In this document: positions 18,248-27,020 of the stretch, one piece after another
Numbering within the stretch: the first letter of the stretch is position 1
How the letters are laid out: each line of letters opens with the position of its first letter
DNA from: Planctomycetaceae bacterium
GTDB lineage: Bacteria; Planctomycetota; Planctomycetia; Pirellulales; Pirellulaceae
Length of the DNA: 64,000 nt
Reading direction: 5' to 3'
Assembly (NCBI GenBank): GCA_002726245.1
Contig: PBSM01000160.1
Span: forward strand, 1-64,000
Made by a program: the position numbers and the translations under genes
Notes under the pieces: generated by a model
Databases searched by the model: none
What the model saw: the letters and a program-made list of their open reading frames with translations, nothing else
Told to the model about the DNA's origin: nothing

Positions 18248-19648
18248 ATGCGAGTGGCCGTCGTTGGCGGTGGGATCACCGCGTTCGCCGCTGCACATCG
18301 CTTGACGGAACTTGTTCCAGAAGTCGCGTTGTCCTTGTTCGAATCGAGTCATCGGCTCGGTGGCGTGTTGGAAACAACTCGTCGCGACGGTTTTCTGATC
18401 GAAGGTGGCGCGGACAATTTCATTACGACGGTGCCTTGGGCGGTGGACCTGTGCCGGCGAATTGGATTTGAAGACCAGCTAATACAGACCAACTCCGGCT
18501 GCCGCCACGCGTTTGTCGTGCGGAAGGGCAAGCTACTCCCAATTCCCGACGGCTTCGTCGTGATGGCACCATCGAAGGTGTGGCCGATGCTGACCACGCC
18601 GGTCTTGAGTCCGTTCGGCAAGCTCCGCTTGGCGTGTGAGTACTTGGTGCCGCAACGGACCGTGAGCGAGGAGGAAAGCCTGGCGTCATTTGTGCGGCGC
18701 CGCTTCGGTCGCGAGACCTATGACCGGCTTGTGCAGCCACTCGTCGGCGGGATCTACACGGGTGATGCGGACAAGCTCGGTCTGCGATCGACCATGCCAC
18801 GCTTTGCGGAGATGGAGGCGAAACACGGCAGCCTCATTCGCGCGTTGCGAAGCCAGCCGAAGTCGAGTGAACGAAGTGGCGGAGCGCGCTACAGCATGTT
18901 CGTCGCTCCGCGGGACGGCATGTCGAGCTTGATGGAGGCCATCGCCAGCAAGCTTCCCGATGGATGCATTCACTTCGACGCCTTGGTTGAACGAATCGTA
19001 AAAGCTGAAGGCGGGTGGTCGTTATCGTTTGCAAGCGACATCGGTTGTCCAAGCGAGTTCGACGCAGTCGTTCTCGCGACGCCAGCCATGCCGACCGCTA
19101 AGCTCGTGGCGTCGTTGGACGAAGACCTCGCAAGGGAGCTCAAGTCGATTCATCACGCGAGTTGTTCGATCGTCTCTCTCGGCTACGCACGCGATCAGAT
19201 CACACATCCTCTCGACGGGTTCGGCTTGATCGTACCCAAAATCGAGCAGCGAAAGATCCTCTCGGCCAGTTTCTCAAGCATCAAATACGCCGGCCGCGCA
19301 CCGGATGATCACGTTCTGATCCGCGTCTTCATCGGCGGTGACCATCAGCACGAGCTAGCTTCTTTGCCGGACGACGATCTCCTTGCAACAGCGACCACCG
19401 AACTTCGAGACCTACTCGGAGTCAAGGGCGATCCGATGATCAGTAACATCAGCCGCCGTGCTGCCGCGATGCCGCAGTACTACATTGGTCACGCGGACAA
19501 GATCTCCCACATTCGCGACCGACTCAGCCACCATCCAGGTCTGTTCCTTGCCGGCAACGCCTTCGACGGCGTCGGCCTGCCCCATTGCATCCACAGCGGC
19601 GAACAGGCCGCGGAGGGTCTTGTAAAGTTATACGCGAAGAAAAACTGA
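18248..19648 (+). CDS. hemG: protoporphyrinogen oxidase (oxygen-dependent, HemY/HemG type)
   Basis: A 466-residue FAD enzyme that oxidises protoporphyrinogen IX (or coproporphyrinogen III) in late heme synthesis. The FAD-binding motif RVAVVGGGITAFAAAHRL is at the very N-terminus, so I take ATG 18248 rather than the upstream in-frame ATG 18221. Other landmarks are SHRLGGVLETT, FLIEGGADNF, PLVGGIYTGDADKLGLRSTMPRF, the family-specific 'YGGIYAGD'-like segment, and the FAD-closing FLAGNAFDGVGLPHCIHSGEQAA. Length is normal. The neighbouring heme-c genes make a heme supply role sensible, although synteny alone does not prove a link. Confidence 0.93.
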   Translation: MRVAVVGGGITAFAAAHRLTELVPEVALSLFESSHRLGGVLETTRRDGFLIEGGADNFITTVPWAVDLCRRIGFEDQLIQTNSGCRHAFVVRKGKLLPIPDGFVVMAPSKVWPMLTTPVLSPFGKLRLACEYLVPQRTVSEEESLASFVRRRFGRETYDRLVQPLVGGIYTGDADKLGLRSTMPRFAEMEAKHGSLIRALRSQPKSSERSGGARYSMFVAPRDGMSSLMEAIASKLPDGCIHFDALVERIVKAEGGWSLSFASDIGCPSEFDAVVLATPAMPTAKLVASLDEDLARELKSIHHASCSIVSLGYARDQITHPLDGFGLIVPKIEQRKILSASFSSIKYAGRAPDDHVLIRVFIGGDHQHELASLPDDDLLATATTELRDLLGVKGDPMISNISRRAAAMPQYYIGHADKISHIRDRLSHHPGLFLAGNAFDGVGLPHCIHSGEQAAEGLVKLYAKKN

Positions 19649-19870
19649 TTCACCTGCCGTCAAGATTCTTAGTATCAACCAAGGCGAAGACTGGTTGCAC
19701 GACGGAGCTACGTGATTGGAAGCTCTCTCGTTTGAGCCACGAGCCCCTCGCTAGTTTGTTTCATCGACAGCGTGGTTCAGTTACAATCTTCTCCAGCAGT
19801 GATTCTGATGCATCGTCTTGTGAGGCGATGCCTTGGCGAAAGTAACATTCTAGGTTTGTTGGAGAACGTC

Positions 19871-20623
19871 ATGCACGCCCTACTGAAACCGGTCGCCGTC
19901 TTGTTGTTTGTTCTTTTTGTGATCCCGGTTGCCGGCAACGTCGATGCAGCACCGCAGAAGGTCAAAGTCCTGGTCGTGACGGGATTCGACGTCGGTTCCC
20001 ACAAGTGGGAAGAATCGACCAAGCTAGTTCACTCTGTTCTCGAGAAGACTGGCCGATTCGAAGCGACGATTAGCAAGGACAAAGAGGTCTTCGCATCACC
20101 CACGCTCGGCGACTACGAAGCTGTCGTGTTGAGTTATGGTTTTTGGAAGGAAGCAGATCCCAGCGAGAAAGCGAAAGTGGGATTGTTGGACTATGTAAAG
20201 AACGGCGGGAACGTCGTGGCCTTGCACTTCGCTTGCAGTTCGTTTCAGGACTGGGAAGAGTACGGCGTGCTGATTGGGCGAGTGTGGAAGAAGGGAGTCG
20301 GCGGCCACGGCCCTTACGGTGAATTTGAAGTGAACATCAAGGCTTCCAAGCACCCCATTACGAAAGGACTCGAAGACTTCAAGACCGAAGATGAACTGTA
20401 TGCCAAGCTGACGGGCGACGAAGAAATCGAAGTGTTGGCGTCGGCCTATTCCGACTGGAGCGGGAAGGTCGAGCCAATCGTCTTCGTCAAGCGGTACGGT
20501 AAGGGACGAGTCGTGCAAAACGTGCTGGGACACGGCCTGGATTCGAAACAGAACACGTCCTATCAAACGCTGCTGGTGCGTGGAGTTGAGTGGGCAGCGA
20601 CCGGAACAGTCACGCTCGACTAA
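19871..20623 (+). CDS. ThuA-like exported protein
   Basis: A 250-residue protein with a signal peptide (LLKPVAVLLFVLFVIPVAGNVDAA) and a ThuA/trehalose-utilisation domain of the class I glutamine-amidotransferase-like fold: KVLVVTGFDVGSHKWEEST, YEAVVLSYGFW, YVKNGGNVVALHFACSSF and RYGKGRVVQNVLGHG. ATG 19871 is preceded by TTGGAGAAC. ThuA-like domains are abundant in planctomycetes, often beside sulfatases or glycosidases. The biochemical activity is not established. Here it stands alone, in convergent orientation with the molybdenum oxidoreductase gene. The 222 bases upstream hold no gene that I can support. Confidence 0.88.
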   Translation: MHALLKPVAVLLFVLFVIPVAGNVDAAPQKVKVLVVTGFDVGSHKWEESTKLVHSVLEKTGRFEATISKDKEVFASPTLGDYEAVVLSYGFWKEADPSEKAKVGLLDYVKNGGNVVALHFACSSFQDWEEYGVLIGRVWKKGVGGHGPYGEFEVNIKASKHPITKGLEDFKTEDELYAKLTGDEEIEVLASAYSDWSGKVEPIVFVKRYGKGRVVQNVLGHGLDSKQNTSYQTLLVRGVEWAATGTVTLD

Positions 20624-20654
20624 TGCGTGACGTCTTATCACCTGGCGCGCCGAT

Positions 20655-21830
20655 CTACGCCTCCAGTTCGATCTCGCGAGGCCATTGCTGATACGCTTCC
20701 CAATAGGTTTTTTTCAGTGCGATCTCGTCGTCTTCTTGGCTCGGCTGCACCCGACCGTTTGCGTCGATCGCTCGCGATACGACGGTGTGTTTACCGGGCT
20801 TGAGCTTGCCGAGATCGATCGAGAAGAACGTCCAGCAGAACTTGTCGCGAGGCTCCGCGTCGAGCTTGGCTTGTCTCCAATCACCGTCGTCGATTTTCAC
20901 TTCTATCTTGGCGATGTCGGTTCCATCGCTCCAAACGGCTCCGTAGGCTTTCGTCGGTACCAAGCCGCCGACCGTTTCCCGACGCGTCACGCGCGCCACA
21001 ATCGACTTCAGATTCATCTTGTTGACCGAGGTCTCCACAAAGACAACTTCGCCACCTCGCTTCTCGCCACGAACCGTCACATAGTCTCGTGCCATATATC
21101 GCCCCATGTAACGCGTGTCGCGCACCTCGATTCGAGTCAACCATTTCACGTTGGCGATCCCGTACCATCCTGGAACGATCAATCGTAACGGTGCGCCGTT
21201 ACGGAGTTCGAGCGGCTCGTCGTTGCGGAGGTGAGCGACTAGCGGCTGCTTGGCCATGACATCTTCGATCGACATGCTGCGGCCAAAGGGAACCTCAATC
21301 TTCAACTCCCGCTCGGTGCCTGTGCGCAGCGTCTCTTCCTTGCGATCGACGCCGATGAACACGATCTCTTTGGCGTCTTTTCGGATGCCACACTCCTCCA
21401 GCAACGGAATCAGCGGCGTGCCGGTCCACTTGCTGTTGTAGATTGCGTTCATGAATCCCTTGCCGGCACCGTTGCCGGAACACTCGAGCGTCATCAACTG
21501 GTCTTTCTTGGGCAACCCACGAATGTCGTCGATCGTAAGCGTCTTCGGCCGCTCGACGAGTCCGGTGATTTCGAGTTTGAATTCTTCGGGCTTTACCTCC
21601 GGGATGCCGTAATGCTGGACGCTGAAGACTTGATCCTGAGGCGTAATCCATTCGCCCAACGTCTCCCAGTCCAACCGGTTCGGCCCCGTTCGCGGCATGT
21701 TGAGGAACGGCACGAGATCTTCATCGTCGTTTTGATCGGGAAAGACGAACTTCGGAGAAGCAAGTACCGCGGCGATTCCGGCTACACCTGTCTGCAAGGC
21801 CCGTCGTCTGGTCGTTAAAGGCGATGTCAT
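20655..21830 (-). CDS. sulfite-oxidase-like molybdopterin oxidoreductase
   Basis: A 391-residue periplasmic enzyme of the sulfite oxidase family (SorA/YedY-like group). A Tat-type signal, TTRRRALQTGVAGIAAVLASP, is followed by FSVQHYGIPEV, LEITGLVERPKTLTIDDI, and the cofactor cysteine in TLECSGNG (C117). LRLIVPGWYGIANVKWL is the usual Moco-binding continuation. The C-terminal 110 residues (IAKIEVKIDDGDWRQAKL) form the Mo-co dimerisation Ig-like domain. Sulfite is the likely, not certain, substrate. It lies 38 bases after a cupredoxin-containing gene on the same strand, which could be its electron partner. Confidence 0.9.
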   Translation of the reverse strand: MTSPLTTRRRALQTGVAGIAAVLASPKFVFPDQNDDEDLVPFLNMPRTGPNRLDWETLGEWITPQDQVFSVQHYGIPEVKPEEFKLEITGLVERPKTLTIDDIRGLPKKDQLMTLECSGNGAGKGFMNAIYNSKWTGTPLIPLLEECGIRKDAKEIVFIGVDRKEETLRTGTERELKIEVPFGRSMSIEDVMAKQPLVAHLRNDEPLELRNGAPLRLIVPGWYGIANVKWLTRIEVRDTRYMGRYMARDYVTVRGEKRGGEVVFVETSVNKMNLKSIVARVTRRETVGGLVPTKAYGAVWSDGTDIAKIEVKIDDGDWRQAKLDAEPRDKFCWTFFSIDLGKLKPGKHTVVSRAIDANGRVQPSQEDDEIALKKTYWEAYQQWPREIELEA

Positions 21831-21868
21831 CTCAACGGCTCCCAGTTGTTGTGTTTTACTTTGTGGCT

Positions 21869-22645
21869 TTACTCTTCCGACGCGCGAAGGTTATCCGGTG
21901 AAACGCGAATCTCAATCCGATGCGTCTCGCCAGCCTTGACTTCGACAACCTGGTCCCACCGCAAGTTTCCCGCTGGATGCACCATAACTAGGCGGTGCTT
22001 CCCGACAGGAACGTCGTCGAGACGAAACGTGCCTTCCTTCTCGGTCACTTGGAAAAACGGATGATCGAAGACGTAAATCCAACCGCGCATCGCGCTGTGG
22101 AATCTACAGCTTAACGTCACCGGACGCTCGGTGCCACCGTCGCGATACGTTCGCAACACCTTCTGTCGTTGTCGAAGCGAAAAGCTGTCCCGCTTGATGG
22201 CTTCGCTTGCAAGTCCCTGGCGCTGCTGAGTCGTCACATCGTGCAGTACCGCATCGCTGTTGGTGAACTTGATCTGATCTCCAGATCGAACTGCAAGCGT
22301 TTCCGGGATGAAACGATAGTTTTCTTGATCAACGGTCCAAGTCTGGGGCTTTGCTTTGGTGGGACGTAGAGTCAGCGGTTCTTCTGCCAGACCGACGACT
22401 GCCTCGGCCAAGTGCCCTTTCTTACGATCGGCCACGTAATAGCGGCGATACCTCCAAGATCGTTTGCGATCGTATTCATAGATCACAACGCCTTCGATCG
22501 CGCCGACCTCAAAGTCAGGCTCGTTCGGCTCTCGTTCGGCCGCTGCCGCCAACATGTTTCCCACACAGCTAGCAACGAACATTCCGATCAGAACCGCCGT
22601 TCGTTGCCTCGTGGTGCAACTATGTACAACTGACTCATTCACCAT
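21869..22645 (-). CDS. exported cupredoxin/carboxypeptidase-regulatory-like protein
   Basis: A 258-residue protein with an N-terminal signal (TAVLIGMFVASCVGNMLAAAA). The middle contains a plastocyanin-like module: FIPETLAVRSGDQIKFTNSD with H135 (AVLHDV), C180 and H183 (LSCRFH) and M186, a complete type-1 copper ligand set. The C-terminal 60 residues (GTFRLDDVPVGKHRLVMVHP) form a carboxypeptidase-regulatory-like beta-sandwich. This architecture is seen in planctomycete 'methylamine utilisation-like' copper proteins. As the first gene of a pair with the sulfite-oxidase-like enzyme it may accept or deliver electrons, which is inference. ATG 22645 precedes the signal by 16 residues. Confidence 0.8.
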   Translation of the reverse strand: MVNESVVHSCTTRQRTAVLIGMFVASCVGNMLAAAAEREPNEPDFEVGAIEGVVIYEYDRKRSWRYRRYYVADRKKGHLAEAVVGLAEEPLTLRPTKAKPQTWTVDQENYRFIPETLAVRSGDQIKFTNSDAVLHDVTTQQRQGLASEAIKRDSFSLRQRQKVLRTYRDGGTERPVTLSCRFHSAMRGWIYVFDHPFFQVTEKEGTFRLDDVPVGKHRLVMVHPAGNLRWDQVVEVKAGETHRIEIRVSPDNLRASEE

Positions 22646-22734
22646 CGCTCCCTCTTGGGTTCGTGCATCTGTGTAGCGTCATCGTCAATTCTAGTAGGCG
22701 TGCGACATTGACGCGAACCGCCTTCCTTTCTGCA

Positions 22735-23110
22735 TTCAGGGTACACAAACGTCCGACAGCACGGGTTGTTTGCACTGTCTTGAAGAAGATGTCCGAGGTA
22801 GCTCGTCTGGCCGATGACTTTGCCGACTTGGGGCTCACCGTTCTCAGTATCTGTGCGGACGAGACTGAGATTGACCACGCTCACGCAATCGCCACCCGCG
22901 TTGCCCCGGGGCATGAGGCTATGTCGATACCGCAGGTGTGGCGCAACATCGCTATGAAGTCGTCAGTCTACCTACGTTTTGGATCATCGACCCCACTTGA
23001 CATGCTGTGGCTCGCGGACAAGGCGCGCCCGACTGGAATGCAGCTCGGCCACGCCACTCAGTTGTGCGCTATAAGTGACTGGCGAGAGCGAAATCCGCCA
23101 CCGGGATACC
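22735..23110 (+). pseudogene. TlpA/thioredoxin-like remnant with two frameshifts
   Basis: Three pieces of a thioredoxin fold lie in order. A CLHC active site is at 22767-22778 in one frame. KKMSEVARLADDFADLG and LTVLSICADE (22780-22860) follow in the next frame. RYEVVSLPTFWIIDPT with the cis-proline motif (22950-22997) is back in the first frame and ends at a stop. A final stretch, HAVARGQGAPDWNAA, continues after that stop. No start codon or export signal can be joined to it. The rightmost part overlaps the end of another remnant on the opposite strand. Confidence 0.7.
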
Positions 23111-23163
23111 GATAGAAAGGCGGACGCACTTTAGATTTCTCACGCGGCATCCAGTCTCTGTCC

Positions 23164-23640
23164 TTAAGTGGCGACCTTGAATTGCTGGCCGTCGATCGTT
23201 TCGATGCCCCGAACGACCAACCGCTGCCGATGTCTACGACATCGTTGCTCTGGCCCTGGACTACGAGTGTATTGGACTGGCCGGAGATGTTCAGTAGTTC
23301 ACGGAAGTTGAGAGTCAGCGTCTGTGTTCCGTTACCAAGGTCGAGCTGCTCGATGTCGAGGATTCGGTTATCGGGGATCGCCGTCAGGTCCAAATGTATG
23401 CCGCTGCGGTCCAAGCGAAACGTATCACTGGCGGCGCCTCCATCGATGCGATCAAAGTTGGCGTCGTCCAGGACGAACACGTCATTGCCTGGACCGCCTG
23501 CCAGTGAGGTGGACAACGACGAGCCGGTGACATCGATCACATCGTCACCGTCGGCCCCGTCATTGGCTAGCGAGTCGCCCGGGTTGTCGAAAAACACGAC
23601 TTCGCTGGACGACTCGCTGAAGATCAGCGACTTGTTCAGG
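23164..23640 (-). pseudogene. calcium-binding (RTX/haemolysin-type) surface protein remnant
   Basis: The minus strand reads SLNKSLIFSESSSEVVFFDN, then LAGGPGNDVFVLDDANFDRIDGGAASDTF, a GGxGNDxF nonapeptide-like calcium-binding stretch. ILDIEQLDLGNGTQTLTLNF and VVDIGSGWSFG follow. A one-base shift then leads to GIETIDGQQFKVAT and a stop at 23164. No start or signal peptide exists upstream (a stop closes the frame at about 23660). In planctomycetes such modules sit near the C-terminus of very long surface proteins, so this is a stranded piece of one. Confidence 0.65.
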
Positions 23641-23647
23641 GAATCGA

Positions 23648-23745
23648 CTAGTCGTTATTCACGTTGAGGTTGCGCCATTGAAGGCGATTTTCACCGTGCG
23701 CGAAGACGATAGGATCGCCGAAGTGCTTCGCTTGCGAAGTATCTG
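23648..23745 (-). pseudogene. fragment of a planctomycete dockerin entry segment
   Basis: A short frame reads FGDPIVFAHGENRLQWRNLN then VNND and a stop. The WRN...VNND string is the usual lead-in to the planctomycete dockerin repeat (VNNDGxVSPxDAL). It is cut off at that point and followed by the calcium-binding remnant in another frame. Evidence is one motif only. Confidence 0.4.
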
Positions 23746-23813
23746 ATCGGCATCGTCCCTTTGAATCACGAGAACGCGCTGCGGGCCATCTAACCTACAG
23801 TCGCACAAATGTG

Positions 23814-25664
23814 TCAATGGTCCCGCCAGAACGACGGCATGAACAGCACCAGGATCGCGAAGATCTCGATCCGCCCAAGCATCATCAACCAGACAAATAG
23901 AAACTTGCTGGTCGCGCTGAAGTGGCCGTAGTTCTGCGTCGCTCCGACCGTGCCTAGGCCTGGGCCGATGTTGTTCAAAGTCGCCGCAATGCTGCTGGCG
24001 CTGTCGATCAGTTTATGCTCGACGGAAGTACCCCAAGTCGCATCAGGCTCGACCGCAACGACGAAGATCCAACTGAACACAAACAGCACGAGGATCAAGC
24101 CGAAGTAAACGAGGATGTTCTTGCGAAGATCGGGATCCTCGACGGGATGACCACCGAGACGCAGCGGACGGACGACGCTGGGGTGGAACGCCTGTTCGAT
24201 TTCCAGCTTGAGGATCTTCAAGAACAAGATGTGGCGGATGACCTTCATCCCGCCGCCTGTGCTGCCAGCACACCCGCCGACAAACATCAACAAGAACAAG
24301 ACGCCGCGTCCGAAGCTGCCCCATTGATCAAAGTCGTGCGTTCCGAACCCAGTTGTCGTCACGATCGCCACGACTTGGAACAGGGCGTATCTAACGGCAT
24401 CGACACCATTGGAGAAGGTTCCCTGACGCATGCCCGTCACCACGATCAACAACGTGATTGCGGCGATCACTCCAATGTAGGTGCGCCATTCCACGTCAGC
24501 CAAAAGCGCCTTGGCTCGACACAACACCAGCAAGTACAGTAGCGTGAAGTTTGTTGCGGCCAAGAGCATGAAAAGGATGACCGTGTAATCGATCGCCGAG
24601 CTGTCAAAGTGACCTACGCTCTTGTCCCAGGTGCTGAAACCACCGGTTGCCATTGTCCCAAACGCGTGGCAAAGGGCGTCGAACCAACTGAGACCCTCCA
24701 GCCAGAGAATCAAGGTAAGGATCGCGTTTAAGGCGCAGTACATGGAGGCGAAGACCCAGGCCGTGTGCTGCATGCGCGCTTGCGAGCCATCCTTGCTGGG
24801 ACCCGGCATCTCAGCTCGCATCAACGCCTTACCGGCCGAGCCTTGTCCAAGGATCACCACGAACAAGACGATAATCCCCAAGCCGCCCAGAAAGTGCGTG
24901 CTACTTCGCCAAAACAGGATGCAATGCGAAACAAGCACCGGGTCTTCCAACGCGGAGAGGACCGTCGCGCCCGTCGTGCTGAATCCCGACTGCGACTCAA
25001 AGAGCGCATCGGCTACGCCCATCTTGATCCATCGCAAACGATGATTCCCCGCACGGTTGGCCTGCGCGGCCTCGTCGCCGGAAAGAATGATCGTCCGACC
25101 CCAGCCAGGATCACTTTGCTGGAGACTTTCAAGCAACGTCGCGGCCGATGTAACTCCGCTCGCGTTAGCTAACTCACGCGAGTTGAGCCCCTTCGCGCCG
25201 GCATCGTACAACGCACTGATAACGCGATGCTGGTCCTCATCCTCGAATACACCGTGCGTCTCCCAATGTCTCCATGACCAGCCCTCCGATCTGAATACCT
25301 GCCAGGTCTTACCGTCGGTCGCCAACCGAACAGCCGGCCCTCGGTAAGTCCCACTCAACAGGAATGGCAAGGCACCGAGCACCGTCGCCATCACCCAACT
25401 AAGACCGACGACCGCCATCGCTTCTTTGCGGTACAAGCGCACTTCGACTCCGCGCCCGTAACGCATCAGCAACCCGCCGACCAGAAAACTGAGTAGCATG
25501 CTGAAGAACAAACCGACGAAGCCTGCTGTCTCGAAGCCGTCGGCAGTCGGCCCCTCGTTACGGTATCCAAGCGCCGGATGTGCCCAAGGCAAACTGAAGA
25601 CCATCGTGGCACCGATCAACAATGCCACGATTCCCAGCAAACGGCTGACAACACGAAGGTTCAT
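23814..25664 (-). CDS. trkH: TrkH-type potassium uptake channel subunit with inserted domain
   Basis: A 616-residue inner-membrane protein with the four pore loops of the Trk/Ktr family: SGFSTTGATVL, GTMATGGFST, VTTTGFGTHDF and NNIGPGLGTVG. It moves K+ inward with TrkA as cytoplasmic regulator, encoded 9 bases upstream. GGCAGSTGGGMKVIRHILF is the conserved TM8-9 segment. Unusually, about 115 hydrophilic residues (about 106-220) are inserted between the first membrane hairpin and the first pore. Part of the insert (HRVISALYDAGAKGLNSRELANASGVTSAATLLESL) reads like a winged-helix. Normal TrkH is about 480-500 residues. The reading frame is intact across the insert. Confidence 0.93.
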   Translation of the reverse strand: MNLRVVSRLLGIVALLIGATMVFSLPWAHPALGYRNEGPTADGFETAGFVGLFFSMLLSFLVGGLLMRYGRGVEVRLYRKEAMAVVGLSWVMATVLGALPFLLSGTYRGPAVRLATDGKTWQVFRSEGWSWRHWETHGVFEDEDQHRVISALYDAGAKGLNSRELANASGVTSAATLLESLQQSDPGWGRTIILSGDEAAQANRAGNHRLRWIKMGVADALFESQSGFSTTGATVLSALEDPVLVSHCILFWRSSTHFLGGLGIIVLFVVILGQGSAGKALMRAEMPGPSKDGSQARMQHTAWVFASMYCALNAILTLILWLEGLSWFDALCHAFGTMATGGFSTWDKSVGHFDSSAIDYTVILFMLLAATNFTLLYLLVLCRAKALLADVEWRTYIGVIAAITLLIVVTGMRQGTFSNGVDAVRYALFQVVAIVTTTGFGTHDFDQWGSFGRGVLFLLMFVGGCAGSTGGGMKVIRHILFLKILKLEIEQAFHPSVVRPLRLGGHPVEDPDLRKNILVYFGLILVLFVFSWIFVVAVEPDATWGTSVEHKLIDSASSIAATLNNIGPGLGTVGATQNYGHFSATSKFLFVWLMMLGRIEIFAILVLFMPSFWRDH

Positions 25665-25673
25665 CGTTTCGGT

Positions 25674-27020
25674 TTACCTGCCGTTGACTCGGAATTGTTC
25701 GAGGGCCTCTTCAGATTGCGACTCTTCGATCAGCGCAACGACAACGTCGCCCGGCTTGAGCCGAGTGTCAGCACGGGGGACTCGCACGTAGCCCTGTTGC
25801 ATGACCGCCGCGATCAGGCAAGACGACGGAAACGGTACTTTCGCCAAGACGTGTTCGGACGCGAGGGCGCCTTCGAGGACTTCGATTTCGTAGACATCAA
25901 TGTCGCCGCCCGTCAGAGACATGTTGGAAATGACTGGCCCCGTATTCAGGAAGCCAAGGATCTGTTTCGCCATCACATCACGAGGGCTTACGGTCAGACC
26001 AATTCCCAACTTGCCCACGACGTTCGCGTAGTCCGGACGACCAATGATCGCCATGACGTGCTTCGCTCCGATGTCCCGAGCCTCAACACCCGCCATGATG
26101 TTGTTCTCGTCGTCCCCAGTACACGCCACAAAGTAGTCTGCCGTGCCGACGCGTTCTTCCTCGAGAATAATTCGCCGGGTGGCATCGGCTTGGACAACGG
26201 TCGTACGGGATACGTGATTTGCCAAGAATTCACAACGTTCTGTGTTTCGTTCCATGAGGACAACCGCATAGTCCTCATTCTCGAGCGTCCTTGCCAAATG
26301 ATATCCCGTCTCGCCGCCACCAGCGATAACCACCCCCGGTTTGGTCCCGCGATGCTTTTGAATGGCGTCCTTCACTTTCTCAACATCATCGCGTTCGCCA
26401 ATCAACGTGATGCGGTCGCCTAACTGAATTTCATCCTCAGCGCCGGCGATCCACATTTTGTTCTCGCGGACGATCGAGCCGACTCGAATGTCCTTAAACA
26501 AATCCAGGCTCTTCAACGGCACATTGATGTGCTTCGCTTCTTCTCGGATCACGACCTCTTGAACTTCCAGTTCGCCGCGTGCGAAGTTCTCGAGCGTAAT
26601 CGAACCAGGGTTACGAATCCCGCGAGCAAGTTCCATCGCCGAGAGATGTTCAAGGCTTAACATTCGATCGATGTTGAAATGGCCCTGATAGTCGAACGTG
26701 CTCAGATCGCGAAACACCGGCGCATAGACTCGAGCAATGGCGCGGCGAGCGCCCATTCCCTTAGCCATACTTGCCGATACGATGTTAACTTCGTCGTCGC
26801 CAGTCACCGCCAGGCAGACATCCGCGCCGATGATGTCTGCCTGGAACAGCACGCTGGATTGGGAAGCCGATCCGCAAACCGTGCGCACATCCATTTCGTT
26901 GTTGATTCGTCTCGCGTGAGCCGCGTCGTTATCAACGACGGTAACGCTGTGACCGTTGCGGCAAAGTAGGTCGGCAATCGAAGTTCCGACCGTGCCGCCG
27001 CCCAACACAACAATTCTCAT
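25674..27020 (-). CDS. trkA: Trk system potassium uptake protein TrkA
   Basis: A 448-residue cytoplasmic NAD(H)-binding regulator with two RCK units. The first Rossmann motif is RIVVLGGGTVGTSIADLLC (1-20) and the second is GVVIAGGGETGYHLARTL (about 240). Each is followed by a TrkA_C domain (VGSIVRENKMWIAGAEDEIQLGDRITLIG; YVRVPRADTRLKPGDVVVALI). It gates the TrkH channel encoded directly downstream. Its start overlaps the ferredoxin-like gene by 4 bases (ATGA type), so all three genes are one operon. All motifs are full length. Confidence 0.96.
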   Translation of the reverse strand: MRIVVLGGGTVGTSIADLLCRNGHSVTVVDNDAAHARRINNEMDVRTVCGSASQSSVLFQADIIGADVCLAVTGDDEVNIVSASMAKGMGARRAIARVYAPVFRDLSTFDYQGHFNIDRMLSLEHLSAMELARGIRNPGSITLENFARGELEVQEVVIREEAKHINVPLKSLDLFKDIRVGSIVRENKMWIAGAEDEIQLGDRITLIGERDDVEKVKDAIQKHRGTKPGVVIAGGGETGYHLARTLENEDYAVVLMERNTERCEFLANHVSRTTVVQADATRRIILEEERVGTADYFVACTGDDENNIMAGVEARDIGAKHVMAIIGRPDYANVVGKLGIGLTVSPRDVMAKQILGFLNTGPVISNMSLTGGDIDVYEIEVLEGALASEHVLAKVPFPSSCLIAAVMQQGYVRVPRADTRLKPGDVVVALIEESQSEEALEQFRVNGR

